From: JARYLZ01 sp964388275
GTDB lineage: Bacteria; Bacteroidota; Ignavibacteria; SZUA-365
Reading direction: 5' to 3'
DNA length: 64,000 bases
Assembly: GCA_964388275.1 (NCBI GenBank)
Contig: CAYLZD010000001.1
Span: 124,001-188,000, forward strand
Part shown: piece after piece, positions 35,862 to 44,338 of the stretch
How the letters are laid out: every line of letters begins with the position of its first letter
How positions within the stretch are numbered: position 1 is the first letter of the stretch
Translations under genes and position numbers: made by a program
The notes under the pieces: generated by a model
Databases searched by the model: none
What the model was told of the DNA's origin: nothing
The model's input: the letters and a program-made list of their open reading frames with translations, nothing else

Positions 35862-36809
35862 TCAGAACAGGTTTTTCCGCCAGAGGAAAAGCACCGCGGC
35901 ACCCACGAGGATCACCGTCACCACTATTATGATGAAGAAGGCGAAGGGGCTCCCTTGGAACGGCAGTCCGATGTTCATCCCGTAGAAACTCGAGATCATT
36001 GTCGGTATTGCCAGGACAATGGTGATCGAAGTAAGTAGCTTCATCACCATGTTCAAGTTGTTGGAGATCACCGAAGCGAAGGCGTCCATCAGCGAGCTGA
36101 GTATGCTGCTGTATATCTGCGTCATCTCCATAGCCTGGTCGAATTCTATCTGCACGTCCTCCAGGAATTCCTCTTCATCCTCGGTCCAGGTGAACAGCTT
36201 CGACCTCATGAGCTTTCGTATGACGTTCTGGTTGGAGCGCAGCGAAGTCGTGAAATACACAAGAGACTTTTCGAGGCTGAGCAGTTCAAACAGTTCCTGG
36301 TTCTTGGTGGATCTGCGCAGGCGGATTTCATTCTCGTCGGTCTTGCGGTTGATATGCCGCAGGTAGCGCAGATAATATGTGGCTGTCTTCTCCAGGAGTT
36401 GGAGAAGGAAACGCGTGCGGTTCTCCGTCGTGAAGTTCTTGATGCGGTTCATCTTGAACTCCTCGAGAATCGGCGTCTTCTTGAGGCATACGGTTATTAT
36501 GTGCTCACGAAGAAAAATGATGCCGAGCGGCAGTGTTTCAATGGCAAAATCGGTCGAGTCCGTCTCCGAGCTGAACTCCACAACCGGTATGTCGATAATC
36601 AGAAGTATCTGATCCTCGTCCACCTCGATGCGTGAACGCTCCTCCGTGTCCAGAGGATCCTTGAGGTAGTCCAGTTCCACCTCGAGCATGCGCGAGATCC
36701 CTTGTATCTCGGCCTCGGTCGGAGCGAGCAAGTCTATCCAGCATCCTTTCCGGATTTTTTCCGTCGGAGAGAAGCGCTCTTTGTCCGAGGAATAATAGAT
36801 TTCCACCAT
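35862..36809 (-). CDS. corA: CorA-family divalent cation (Mg2+/Co2+) channel
   Basis: A 315-residue CorA-type channel. It has a long alpha/beta and helical cytoplasmic N-terminal funnel (about 1-250), then two C-terminal membrane helices. The selectivity signature YGMN stands at the end of the first one (MISSFYGMNIGLPF), and the protein ends in a basic tail (WRKNLF). Length and layout are typical. It forms a homopentamer in studied relatives. It is followed by the secreted paralogue pair but separated by 115 bases with its own promoter candidate. An 18-base perfect palindrome lies about 120 bases upstream of the start. Confidence 0.93.
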   Translation of the reverse strand: MVEIYYSSDKERFSPTEKIRKGCWIDLLAPTEAEIQGISRMLEVELDYLKDPLDTEERSRIEVDEDQILLIIDIPVVEFSSETDSTDFAIETLPLGIIFLREHIITVCLKKTPILEEFKMNRIKNFTTENRTRFLLQLLEKTATYYLRYLRHINRKTDENEIRLRRSTKNQELFELLSLEKSLVYFTTSLRSNQNVIRKLMRSKLFTWTEDEEEFLEDVQIEFDQAMEMTQIYSSILSSLMDAFASVISNNLNMVMKLLTSITIVLAIPTMISSFYGMNIGLPFQGSPFAFFIIIVVTVILVGAAVLFLWRKNLF

Positions 36810-37154
36810 TTGCCGCTGCAGCCCTGGCTTGTAAGGTATATGTGATTCGCGTCTGAAGGAAGCGCATTTATGCGCAAGCTTTATAATATGGGATTTTCAC
36901 CTTTCATCTCAAAGCCGATCAGAATCATGCTTCAAATTTGAAGCACCCGAAAAGCATGAAGGATCATGCGGCTGCAGGTCACCAGCGCGCGTGCGCGTCT
37001 TTCAGGCGGACATCAACCCCGCTGCCGGATGTCTGTTTCAGACTTTATCCGGACTGTCCCGATTTTCCGGCGGTATTTGCGTAACCACACAACACAGCCC
37101 CGAGGGCCGGGCCGCAGAAGCGTTCAGGTACGTCCTTGCCGGTGCTATGCTGCG
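36810..37154. other. 345-base region upstream of corA
   Basis: This gap separates the corA start from the end of the lipoprotein gene. It holds an AT-rich stretch near 36875-36900 that may include the corA promoter and the 18-base palindrome at 36928-36945. The right half (36960-37150) has open frames on both strands without codon bias or recognisable sequence, and I do not call a gene there. Confidence 0.5.
36928..36945. promoter_or_regulatory. 18-base perfect palindrome upstream of corA
   Basis: TGCTTCAAATTTGAAGCA reads identically on both strands and lies 119-136 bases upstream of the corA ATG in a non-coding region. It has the size and symmetry of a dimeric repressor or activator operator. 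No T-tract follows, so it is not an obvious terminator. The binding protein is unknown. Confidence 0.45.
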
Positions 37155-38165
37155 TTACTTGACCTTTAAAGAGGCCACGCTCCGCTCGAAAACAGGCAGA
37201 AAAGCCGTGCGCATAGGAGCATAGAAATTGACGATGGTGCGGATCACCTTGTCGTCCTTCACGAAAAAGTAGGCACGGCTGGAAATATTCTTCGCGGGAC
37301 TGTAATTCAGGAAAAGCGTCTTCTGGCCGTCAATGGTCGACTGCCCCTTCGAGATCACCTTGTAGAACTTCTCGTTTTGCTCGAATACCTTGTCCACGTT
37401 CAGGCCCTTTGCGGGAAGAATATCGACCCGAATTATGCAATCCTGACGCAATCCCTTCAATTCGAGAGAAAACTTGGCCTCTCCCTTGGGCTTTGGGGTT
37501 GCAGCATCGAAGTTGCTCGGATACGAGATGCGCAGCGCAAAGTTGTCGAAGGTGTCGAACTCCTCGGAAGGGATGCTCGGATCCACCCCGGGTTCCGTCG
37601 TTTTCGGTTTCGGTAAGTGCAGAGTGGCCATCAGAGAATCCCACGCGACCTTGTACGGCTCGTACATCTCGTTGAAAGCCGAGTATTGGGCGAAGTACAT
37701 GAAGGAATCCTTCATGGCGATCACACGCGTTGTCGTAACCTTGTTTTCCTTCGTGTATCGGCCGGCGAAGTTGATCATCATGCCTTCCAGGTCCTGCAGC
37801 TGCATCGCCTTCACTTCGTTGACGAGGAACCCCTGAGCGGACTTTTCCTGCTTGAAGGCTTCGACGTATGCCTCTATGGTCTTGAGAGTGTCCATCCTCT
37901 CCCGGCCCACCGTCAATTCCACTCCATCCGGTTTGCTCGAGTACGGGTCGAAGAACTTCTCTGCCGCCGCTTGTGACGAGTAGACCTTCACGATACCGCC
38001 TTCGGCGTTGGCGACCCATCCCTTTGGATGCGAGAACGAAATCCTGTAATACGGGTCCTGGTAGGTGTCCCATTCGGCGATTTCCGCCACTTCCACTTTC
38101 TTGCCGCAACCGGCGACAACGATCATGGCGATGAGTGCGGTGATTATCGTGCGCAGACGAGTCAT
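37155..38165 (-). CDS. Lipoprotein with PsbP/DcrB-like repeats
   Basis: A 336-residue lipoprotein (signal IITALIAMIVVAGC, lipobox Cys at about residue 20). The mature part looks like two related alpha/beta units. Each opens with a strand-loop string of the PsbP/DcrB type (YYRISFSHPKGWVANAEGGIVKVYSS; then FALRISYPSNFDAATPKPKGEAKFSLEL) and later has YFxxxxxVIRxIVNF-like strands. Such domains are found in bacterial lipoproteins of unclear role and in photosystem proteins. It is separated by 235 bases from the end of the TPR gene and may be transcribed separately. No function is assigned. Confidence 0.7.
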   Translation of the reverse strand: MTRLRTIITALIAMIVVAGCGKKVEVAEIAEWDTYQDPYYRISFSHPKGWVANAEGGIVKVYSSQAAAEKFFDPYSSKPDGVELTVGRERMDTLKTIEAYVEAFKQEKSAQGFLVNEVKAMQLQDLEGMMINFAGRYTKENKVTTTRVIAMKDSFMYFAQYSAFNEMYEPYKVAWDSLMATLHLPKPKTTEPGVDPSIPSEEFDTFDNFALRISYPSNFDAATPKPKGEAKFSLELKGLRQDCIIRVDILPAKGLNVDKVFEQNEKFYKVISKGQSTIDGQKTLFLNYSPAKNISSRAYFFVKDDKVIRTIVNFYAPMRTAFLPVFERSVASLKVK

Positions 38166-38400
38166 GGTCGTATTCCGCTGCTTTTGTGATTGAAAATTGT
38201 CATATTCGGACCGAATTTCCGAAAAAGATTATTGAAAAACGAATCCGCGGTTTCATGGGTTGCGCGCGGTGCTATGGAAGCGCACACTTTCGGATTTACG
38301 CGGTAACGCGCAAATACCGGCCGGGCTTTCCACTCCGTCAGAGCGCGGCTGACGATCTGCTTCATTCGGAGAGATTCCGGGCGGTAATCGGATTTACAGA

Positions 38401-40065
38401 TCACTTATTCAAGATCTCGAGGCCTTTCTTCGCTTCCTTGTCGCCGGGACAGAGCTCGAGCACTTTCCTGTAACCGCGAATGGCGTCGTCCTTGCGGTTC
38501 ATATTCTGGAGAGTCTGCGCTCTCCAGAGGTGATATTGGCAGTTGTTCGGATCGAAGCGGGTCGCCTTGGTAAGGAAATCCAGAGCCGCGTCGAAGCGTT
38601 TGTCGATAAGCTGATTTACTCCGATAATCCCGTGGGCCTCGCCGAGGGATCTTGCGTATTTTTCGGGTTCGCCGGCCGCGAGTTCGATCACCTTCTGGTA
38701 TGAACGGAGAGCTTCCCGAGTCTGATCGATACGCGACAGCGCCTGGGCGAGGAACTGCCATCCCTGCACGTAATCGGGCTTTTCTGCCACAACTTCGCGC
38801 AATGATGCTATCGCCAAGTCCCATTTCTGAAGCTGCATATTGCAGAGAGCGAAATTGAGTCGGGAAGCCAGATGCGTGGAATCCAGACCCAGGCGCTTTT
38901 GGAAGGCGCCGGCCGCGTCTTCCCATTTCTGCAGCCGCATGTAGGCCGAACCGAGATCCCCGAGCACTTGTCCGAGATCCGGTTTCAGCTCGAGTATGCG
39001 CTGGAGCTGCGCGATGCCGTTTTCATCCTGCTTCAAGCGGAACAGCGACTGCGCGTACAGATATCTCTCGTCGAGCCCGAGCGAGTCCTTCTCATCGAGG
39101 ATGCCGTATGATTTCACGGCTTCTTCCGCGTTCCCATCGCTGTCGGCCATCATGCGAGCGTATATGCGCAAGGCCTTGACCGATCCTGGGTCCTCGGCGA
39201 GGACACTCTTGACGACGGCCAGCACCTCGGCCCGGTTGCCGTTCTTGCTGCTCCGATAAAGGGCTTCCATGTAGAATGGCCGCATGTCCTTGTCGTCCGG
39301 ATTCTGTTCGAGGTATTTGCCGAACAGCAGCGCCGAGTTCTCAAACTGCCCGGAAGCATAGTAGAGCTTGGCAAGATCGAGCGTCGCGACGAGGTTCGTA
39401 CTGTCGAGGGAGAGCACCCGTTGATATGTGATGCCGGCTTCGCCGTATCTGCGTTCTTTCATGTACGCCTGGGCGAGTTTGAAATTGACGCCCTCGTCGA
39501 GCGAGTCTACGGCCACGATCTTCTCGTATTGTATGGCGGCCATGGTGGGTATGGCCTGTTTCATATACGCGTCGCCGAGCCCTTCGAGCGCGCGCAGATT
39601 GCCGGGATCAGTATCGATGGCACGCGTGAAAATGACAATCGCCTGTTGCAGGGAATCCATGGCGAGCATGACATGTCCCAGCTCGGTAAGAAGCGAGGGG
39701 TCGTTCTTGCGCTTCTTGAGTCCGCTGCGCAGAGACTTGTATGCCTCATCGGACTTATTCGCCTGTACCAGCGCGCGCGCTATCACTATGTAACCGTCGG
39801 GCCTGCCGTCATCGAGTTTGACGGCTCTCTGGCCTGCGATCTGAGCGCTGTCGAGTTTGCCGAGACGCACATAGGCGCGTCCGAGCGTCGCGACGGCATC
39901 GAGATTCTTCGGCGATGCTTCGACCATGCGCAGCAGTTCGGGCAGCGCCTCCGCTGCTCTGCCTGTACGCACGAGCGTCTGCAGGTGCTGCAAGTCGCCT
40001 TGGCCGAAAGCCGGCCGCGCGACGCATAACAGCGCGGCGATTGTCAGAAGACGGAGTGCTTTCAT
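38401..40065 (-). CDS. Exported tetratricopeptide repeat protein
   Basis: A 554-residue protein with a Sec signal (MKALRLLTIAALLCVARPAFG) followed by about 14 tandem 34-residue TPR units (for example AEALPELLRMVEASPKNLDAVATLGRAYVRLGKLDSA). It ends GYRKVLELCPGDKEAKKGLEIL. TPR superhelices are protein-interaction scaffolds; this one is expected in the periplasm. It is the last gene of the STAS-exbB-exbD-exbD-tonB-PstS-like operon, six bases after the PstS-like stop. The same exbBD-tonB-PstS-TPR order recurs in Bacteroidota relatives. It probably serves as a periplasmic partner of the TonB machine, though that is inference. Confidence 0.85.
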   Translation of the reverse strand: MKALRLLTIAALLCVARPAFGQGDLQHLQTLVRTGRAAEALPELLRMVEASPKNLDAVATLGRAYVRLGKLDSAQIAGQRAVKLDDGRPDGYIVIARALVQANKSDEAYKSLRSGLKKRKNDPSLLTELGHVMLAMDSLQQAIVIFTRAIDTDPGNLRALEGLGDAYMKQAIPTMAAIQYEKIVAVDSLDEGVNFKLAQAYMKERRYGEAGITYQRVLSLDSTNLVATLDLAKLYYASGQFENSALLFGKYLEQNPDDKDMRPFYMEALYRSSKNGNRAEVLAVVKSVLAEDPGSVKALRIYARMMADSDGNAEEAVKSYGILDEKDSLGLDERYLYAQSLFRLKQDENGIAQLQRILELKPDLGQVLGDLGSAYMRLQKWEDAAGAFQKRLGLDSTHLASRLNFALCNMQLQKWDLAIASLREVVAEKPDYVQGWQFLAQALSRIDQTREALRSYQKVIELAAGEPEKYARSLGEAHGIIGVNQLIDKRFDAALDFLTKATRFDPNNCQYHLWRAQTLQNMNRKDDAIRGYRKVLELCPGDKEAKKGLEILNK

Positions 40066-40071
40066 GACTGT

Positions 40072-41007
40072 TTACTCCTCGCGTAGTTGGACCAGACGCA
40101 CCGGTTGTTGCTTCGGCGCCAGGCCCGCGTTCAGGAAGATTTTCTGCCCTGGATAGCTCGCCATGAATGTGGCGAAGCCTGTCGGCAGTCCCATCCTCTT
40201 GGCTATGTAATAAGCGTGGACGGGATAGTGATACGGGTATTTGCCCTGATAAATATTCGCCTGATGCATTCTGACGTAAGAGAGACCGCCTGTGGCCGAA
40301 TCCACGGCTTCTACGTTCAGAATACGGATCGGGTCGGATGTGTCGCGCACGGCGGCGACAGACACAATACCGAAACCCTTTTTTCTTCGAGCGACGAATT
40401 CCACTGTAGCTCTTTGAGAATCGGCGAGGAAAGAGAGTGGGAGATCCGTCCGAACGGGGAAAAAGTTGCGCGTCAGGAGCTCGTAAGTGCCGGAGTTCCT
40501 GCCCGTGCAGGCGACCTCGATTATGCCTGCCGTTGACGAACCCTCCACCTCTTTCCAATCTTTAAGCGTCCCGGTGATGATTCCTCTCAACGCGGCCTGG
40601 GATATGTCGGATACGGGATTTTCACGGTTGACTATGAAGGCGAGCGCATCCTCCGCGACGTGAAGATCCTTGATTTCGAGACCGGCCTTTTCAGCCACGG
40701 CCATTTCCTCGTCGTTGAGCGGCCTGTCGATGCAGATGAAGCGGACGCTGTCGTTGAGCAGCTGCACGACGGCATCCCTAGTCGAGGTAATGCCCAGCGT
40801 GATGTTCGTGGAGGAATACACGCTGGAAAACTCGTCCACCTGCCGGCGCATGACGGATGCCTGAGATTCGCTCGCAAGAATGTGCAGACGGCCGCTGGTC
40901 GGCGTTTCCTCCCTCGGTCTGTCGCAACCGTAAAAGGCCGTCGCGGCCAGCATGGAAGCCGTGCACACGAGCGAATAGACCGCTTCAGGGACTCTGAACG
41001 TCTTCAT
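40072..41007 (-). CDS. PstS-like substrate-binding lipoprotein
   Basis: A 311-residue PBP-like (PstS superfamily) protein, exported with a lipoprotein signal (SMLAATAFYGC). It has the PstS-type ring of conserved strings: LHILASESQAS, FICIDRPLNDEEM, EDALAFIVNRENPVSDISQAALRGIITGTLKDWKEV, and GRNSGTYELLTRNFF. ATG 41007 is chosen because of GGGAGGAAAG immediately upstream; the open frame to 41079 is probably not used. No phosphate ABC permease genes (pstCAB) accompany it. It sits instead in a TonB operon, where such proteins are recurrent but their ligand is unproven. Its start overlaps the previous small gene by 23 bases. Confidence 0.85.
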   Translation of the reverse strand: MKTFRVPEAVYSLVCTASMLAATAFYGCDRPREETPTSGRLHILASESQASVMRRQVDEFSSVYSSTNITLGITSTRDAVVQLLNDSVRFICIDRPLNDEEMAVAEKAGLEIKDLHVAEDALAFIVNRENPVSDISQAALRGIITGTLKDWKEVEGSSTAGIIEVACTGRNSGTYELLTRNFFPVRTDLPLSFLADSQRATVEFVARRKKGFGIVSVAAVRDTSDPIRILNVEAVDSATGGLSYVRMHQANIYQGKYPYHYPVHAYYIAKRMGLPTGFATFMASYPGQKIFLNAGLAPKQQPVRLVQLREE

Positions 41008-41212
41008 CTTTCCTCCCGGCCTGCTTCTGTTGCGTCCAAGTGATGATTCCGCGGTACGCGGCGAGCAGGACAAGCACAATGCCGAACATGATGCGCAATT
41101 CCGACGGCACGCCCGGGGGCAGAAGGAAGCCGGTCAGCACTATCACGGCCGCGAGAGCGCTGAGCGAGGCCAGAGCGTAACCGAAGATCCTGTGAAAAGT
41201 CGTGTTTCGCAT
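40985..41212 (-). CDS. Small two-span membrane protein (75 aa)
   Basis: A 75-residue protein with two hydrophobic segments (YALASLSALAAVIVLTGFLLPPG and LRIMFGIVLVLLAAYRGIITW) and a charged C-terminal tail (QQKQAGRKDEDVQSP). Its last 23 bases overlap the start of the PstS-like gene, and it lies between tonB and that gene, so it belongs to the operon. Similar small proteins are found in this position in related operons. Role unknown. No strong ribosome site precedes ATG 41212. Confidence 0.7.
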   Translation of the reverse strand: MRNTTFHRIFGYALASLSALAAVIVLTGFLLPPGVPSELRIMFGIVLVLLAAYRGIITWTQQKQAGRKDEDVQSP

Positions 41213-41302
41213 ACAAGTTCAGATACAATGGTGCAAAATCCGTGCCCGCCGCAAACACGTCGGAATATTGAGAAAGCGCGCGTGCAGGCAGGATTTCCGG
41301 CA

Positions 41303-41366
41303 GTGGAAGCGCAAGGCCGGACGCCGCATGTCCAGTTTTCCGGACGGCGTCCCGGCCCGCTTCCAC
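41303..41366 (-). other. 64-base stem-loop between tonB and the small membrane protein gene
   Basis: Nested complementary arms form an almost continuous 21-base-pair stem: GTGGAAGCG with CGCTTCCAC, GGCCGG with CCGGCC, ACGCCG with CGGCGT, interrupted only by a 3-base and a 1-base bulge. On the transcribed minus strand it begins eight bases after the tonB stop. No T-tract follows, so it looks more like an mRNA-stabilising or processing element, or an attenuator, than a simple terminator. Confidence 0.6.
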
Positions 41367-41373
41367 ATCCATG

Positions 41374-42132
41374 TCACCTGCCGGCGTCCTTCAGACGGAA
41401 CCGGAACGGGACAGAGACCCAGACATCCACCGGCTTTTTCTGCTGCAGGGCGGGAGTGAACACCCACTGCATCGCAGCGTCGATCGCGGCCTGATTGAAG
41501 ACTTCGGCATCTGATTTCAGAATCACCGCTTTCTTGACCTTGCCTTCTTTGGTGACCCACATTTTCAGAAAAACGGTGCCTTCCAGCTCGGCGCGGAGAG
41601 CGATGTCCGGATATTTCGGACTGACCTGTTTCACGGCGACGGGTTCCTGCTCGAAAGGCACGAAATCCGCCGGCGGTTCGTCGAGTTTCAGTTCCCTTTC
41701 GACCTCCTTGTCGACCTTGAAATCGCCGAGATCGACCTGCGCGCCGCTGCCGGAACCGTCGCCCACATTGGCGCCGATGTTGGACAATTCGGTCTGCGTT
41801 GCGATAGTCTGCTCAGGGCTCACTTCGGCGTCCGGCACGGGAACCGGGATGCCGATGGTGGGTTTGACCGCCGGGCCGGACACGGCAACGGCGGGCGCGG
41901 CTTCGCTGGCCACGGATGGAGGCGGTCCCAGTTCGCTGTACTTGAGAATGCGGACGGTGACCATCGGTTCTTCCTCTTCCGCCAAAAGTATGGAGAGATG
42001 ATAACTGCCGACAGCCATCAGATGGAATATGACTGCGATCAGCAGGGCTATGATCATGAACTTCTGCGCATTCTGCTTGAGTTCAATGCCCCCGTAAGGA
42101 CCCGCGTATGCGACGAAATATGCTTCTGACAT
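41374..42132 (-). CDS. tonB: TonB-family energy transducer
   Basis: A 252-residue TonB-type protein. A short cytoplasmic N-terminus carries a GPYGG string seen in relatives, followed by one membrane anchor (about 26-52, MIIALLIAVIFHLMAVGSYHLSILL). A proline-rich and acidic periplasmic linker follows (VTVRILKYSELGPPPSV to DEPPADFVPFEQEPVAV). The C-terminal TonB domain has VSPKYPDIALRAELEGTVFLKMWVTKEGKVKKAVILKSDAEVFNQAAIDAAMQWVFTPA. With ExbB and two ExbD proteins encoded just upstream, it transmits proton motive force to outer-membrane receptors. No receptor gene is present in the window. Confidence 0.92.
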   Translation of the reverse strand: MSEAYFVAYAGPYGGIELKQNAQKFMIIALLIAVIFHLMAVGSYHLSILLAEEEEPMVTVRILKYSELGPPPSVASEAAPAVAVSGPAVKPTIGIPVPVPDAEVSPEQTIATQTELSNIGANVGDGSGSGAQVDLGDFKVDKEVERELKLDEPPADFVPFEQEPVAVKQVSPKYPDIALRAELEGTVFLKMWVTKEGKVKKAVILKSDAEVFNQAAIDAAMQWVFTPALQQKKPVDVWVSVPFRFRLKDAGR

Positions 42133-42147
42133 TGCTGACGCTCCTTT

Positions 42148-42645
42148 CTACAGCGCTTGCGCCTTCTTGATCTGGTCCTTGTCCTCGGGCAGCATCGGCG
42201 CGAGAGTAAATCGCGTGATGTTGGCGAGGTTGAGTTCGTCCATGATATTGACCATCATGTCATATTTGCCGTCGCGGTCGACCTTGATCAGCGTGATGAG
42301 CTTCGGGTTGGAACGGACCATCCCCGCCAGAAGTGCGCGGAAATCGGCGAACTTCACTTCCTTCAGCGGTTCGGTGCCCGTATTGTACCAGATTTTGCCG
42401 TCAGGGTCGCATCGCACGGTCAGGAGGTTGGATTCGGCGACTTCGATCTGGGTTTCCATGTCCGGAGGAAGGTTGATCTCCATCGTCTGCGGTTTGCTGA
42501 ACACCGTTGTCAACATGAAGAAGGTGAGAAGCAGGAACGCGATATCCACCATCGGCGTCATGTCGATGCGGATGGCTATTCTGGCTTTTTTCTTCTTCTT
42601 GCCTTTTTTTGATGCTGCGGATTCTTTGACTTCTACTTCACCCAT
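42148..42645 (-). CDS. exbD: ExbD/TolR-family biopolymer transport protein (second copy)
   Basis: A 165-residue ExbD. A Lys-rich cytoplasmic head (KKGKKKKKARIAIRID) is followed by the single membrane helix DMTPMVDIAFLLLTFFM, whose Asp is the proton-carrying residue. A periplasmic domain follows (LPPDMETQIEVAESNLLTVRCDPDGKIWYN ... LITLIKVDRDGKYDMMVNIMDELNLANITRFTLAPM). Compared with the first copy it has a longer basic head and a different periplasmic half, so the pair may form a heterodimer inside an ExbB pentamer. It lies 15 bases upstream of tonB. Confidence 0.93.
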   Translation of the reverse strand: MGEVEVKESAASKKGKKKKKARIAIRIDMTPMVDIAFLLLTFFMLTTVFSKPQTMEINLPPDMETQIEVAESNLLTVRCDPDGKIWYNTGTEPLKEVKFADFRALLAGMVRSNPKLITLIKVDRDGKYDMMVNIMDELNLANITRFTLAPMLPEDKDQIKKAQAL

Positions 42646-42654
42646 CGCGGCCTC

Positions 42655-43119
42655 CTATGAGCGTTCCAGATCGGTCACGAGATTGAATCTCGTGATGCGG
42701 GTTTTCTGGAGTATATTCATCACATCTTCCACCGGTCCGAACGGCGCTTCCTTGTCGCCGCGGATTACGGTGCGCAACTTCGGATTCGAAACACGCGCCT
42801 GTATGAGAAGATCCGGCAGCTGTTCCACGGTCACCTCCGCGCTCATGGTTCTGGCGCCGGCGGGACCGAAAAGCTTGATGCGAAGATTCGGAGAATCGAC
42901 GCCGAGGTGGATCTTCCCGCTTTTCTCGATCGAGATTATCATCACGTCGGATTCGGGCAGTTTGAAGGCGGAATGGGAACTCGGCAGCACGAGCTGCACG
43001 TCCTCCGGCGCCTTGAACTGCGTTGTGAGCATGAAAAACGTCAGCAGCAGGAACGCTATATCGACCATTGGCGTCATGTCGATGCGTATGCCGATGCGTT
43101 TTTTCTTTCTTTGTGCCAT
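42655..43119 (-). CDS. exbD: ExbD/TolR-family biopolymer transport protein (first copy)
   Basis: A 154-residue ExbD with a short basic head (MAQRKKKRIGIRI), the helix DMTPMVDIAFLLLTFFM carrying the essential membrane Asp, and a periplasmic domain (LVLPSSHSAFKLPESDVMIISIEKSGKIHL ... LRTVIRGDKEAPFGPVEDVMNILQKTRITRFNLVTDL). The stop lies nine bases before the second exbD. Two consecutive, diverged exbD genes are the rule in this operon type in FCB bacteria. Confidence 0.93.
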   Translation of the reverse strand: MAQRKKKRIGIRIDMTPMVDIAFLLLTFFMLTTQFKAPEDVQLVLPSSHSAFKLPESDVMIISIEKSGKIHLGVDSPNLRIKLFGPAGARTMSAEVTVEQLPDLLIQARVSNPKLRTVIRGDKEAPFGPVEDVMNILQKTRITRFNLVTDLERS

Positions 43120-43143
43120 GGACTGCCTCGCTTAAAGGAGGTG

Positions 43144-43869
43144 TCACTTTTTGTTGCGCAGCGAAAGAGACTGGATGATCGAATAGCTGGCTTCGTCGAT
43201 CATGTACGTGAAGTTGTCGACTTTGGTCGTGAATACGTTGTAGGCGACGATGCCCGCGATGGCGCCGATAAGACCGCCCGCCGTGTTGATCAGAGCTTCG
43301 GAGATGCCGATGGAAAGCTGTATGGCATCCGGAGCGCCGGCATGGGCAAGAGCGCGGAATGCGCGGATCATGCCGATGGTTGTGCCAAGCAAGCCGACCA
43401 TGGTGGCGACCGAAGCGATTGTGGAAAGGGCGACGAGATTCCGCTCGAGCAGAGGCACTTCAAGCATCATGGCTTCCTCGATCGCGCGCTGTACTTCCTC
43501 CATGGCTTCCTTCTCCTCGATGGTCTTGCCCGACGCATGAAGCATCTTGTAGCGTTCGAGTCCTGTTCTGAGTACGTTGGCGCAGGAGCCGCGCTGTGCG
43601 TCACAGGCGCCGATGGCTTCGTCAATCTTGCCGGCATTGATCTGTTGCTGCACTTCCTTGAGGAACTTGGTCAGCGAGCCCTTGCCCTTGGCTTTCCGCA
43701 ATGAAAAGACTCGCTCGAAAATGAAAGCTATGACCATGATGGTGATGGCTATCAAGGCGATTACAAGCGGACCTCCGTCTCTAATGAAGTCGGGCAGCAT
43801 GAAAAAGATCACTACGGCTGCGCCGAAAGCGATGATCAGCAGAAGGGTGATGAAAATCGACTGTTTCAT
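43144..43869 (-). CDS. exbB: ExbB/TolQ/MotA-family proton channel
   Basis: A 241-residue ExbB-like protein with three membrane segments. TM1 is near the N-terminus, a second hydrophobic stretch (LVIALIAITIMVIAFIFERVFSL) follows closely, and then a cytoplasmic helical domain (about 60-140). The conserved TM2-TM3 block is LVALSTIASVATMVGLLGTTIGMIRAFRALA ... ISEALINTAGGLIGAIAGIVAYN, with the small and polar residues that line the pore. It forms the stator with the two ExbD proteins and TonB encoded downstream. Confidence 0.92.
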   Translation of the reverse strand: MKQSIFITLLLIIAFGAAVVIFFMLPDFIRDGGPLVIALIAITIMVIAFIFERVFSLRKAKGKGSLTKFLKEVQQQINAGKIDEAIGACDAQRGSCANVLRTGLERYKMLHASGKTIEEKEAMEEVQRAIEEAMMLEVPLLERNLVALSTIASVATMVGLLGTTIGMIRAFRALAHAGAPDAIQLSIGISEALINTAGGLIGAIAGIVAYNVFTTKVDNFTYMIDEASYSIIQSLSLRNKK

Positions 43870-43896
43870 GGACTTTGAACCTTGGTTTGTGAATTA

Positions 43897-44256
43897 TTAT
43901 GACTGGGACTCTGCTTCGAAGTTTTTAATAGCCTCGTCGCGTGTTTCTTCCACATCGATGACGCGTGTCAGGCTGGTAATAACGAAGACGTTCTTGACGC
44001 CTTTATCGAGGCCGCTGACCTTGATTCTTCCGTTCTCTTTGATATATGCGCTGTGTATGCTGACGAGCGCGCCGATGCCGGAACTGTTCAGATAGGTCAC
44101 ACCCGAAAGATCGAGCAACAGCTTTCTGTTGCCCTGGTCGAGGAAATCCTTTGCCCGGGCCTTCAGTTCGTCGGTCTCGTCTCCGCCGATGATCGATCCC
44201 CGAGGTTCGAGGACAGCGATCTCGAGATTGTTGAGCGTGGTGGCTTTGATGGACAT
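43897..44256 (-). CDS. STAS-domain protein (anti-anti-sigma factor type)
   Basis: A 119-residue single STAS domain, as in SpoIIAA/RsbV. The core string VTYLNSSGIGALVSIHSAYIKENGRIKVSGLDKGVKNVF contains the Ser that partner-switch kinases phosphorylate (NSSGIGAL). It is the first gene of the exbB-exbD-exbD-tonB operon, 27 bases before exbB, behind a sigma-54-type promoter candidate. No matching serine kinase (RsbW/SpoIIAB type) is nearby. A SpoIIE-type phosphatase lies at 4010-5779. Confidence 0.88.
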   Translation of the reverse strand: MSIKATTLNNLEIAVLEPRGSIIGGDETDELKARAKDFLDQGNRKLLLDLSGVTYLNSSGIGALVSIHSAYIKENGRIKVSGLDKGVKNVFVITSLTRVIDVEETRDEAIKNFEAESQS

Positions 44257-44338
44257 TTCTTCTTCCTCACACTATTTGATTGATGAATTGCATTCTGTCC
44301 TGCTGGATCGATTCTACCGAACTTCTCAACCATTCATC

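Noticed and set aside
36966..37224. Two short plus-strand frames (67 and 77 residues) between corA and the lipoprotein gene
   Set aside because: No ribosome site, no family features, and one overlaps the end of the lipoprotein gene in antisense.
38162..38404. 80-residue minus-strand frame between the TPR and lipoprotein genes
   Set aside because: It fills an intergenic region, overlaps both neighbours slightly, has no ribosome site and lacks recognisable features.
42167..43135. 322-residue plus-strand frame over both exbD genes
   Set aside because: It contains two similar halves only because it is antisense to two paralogous exbD genes.
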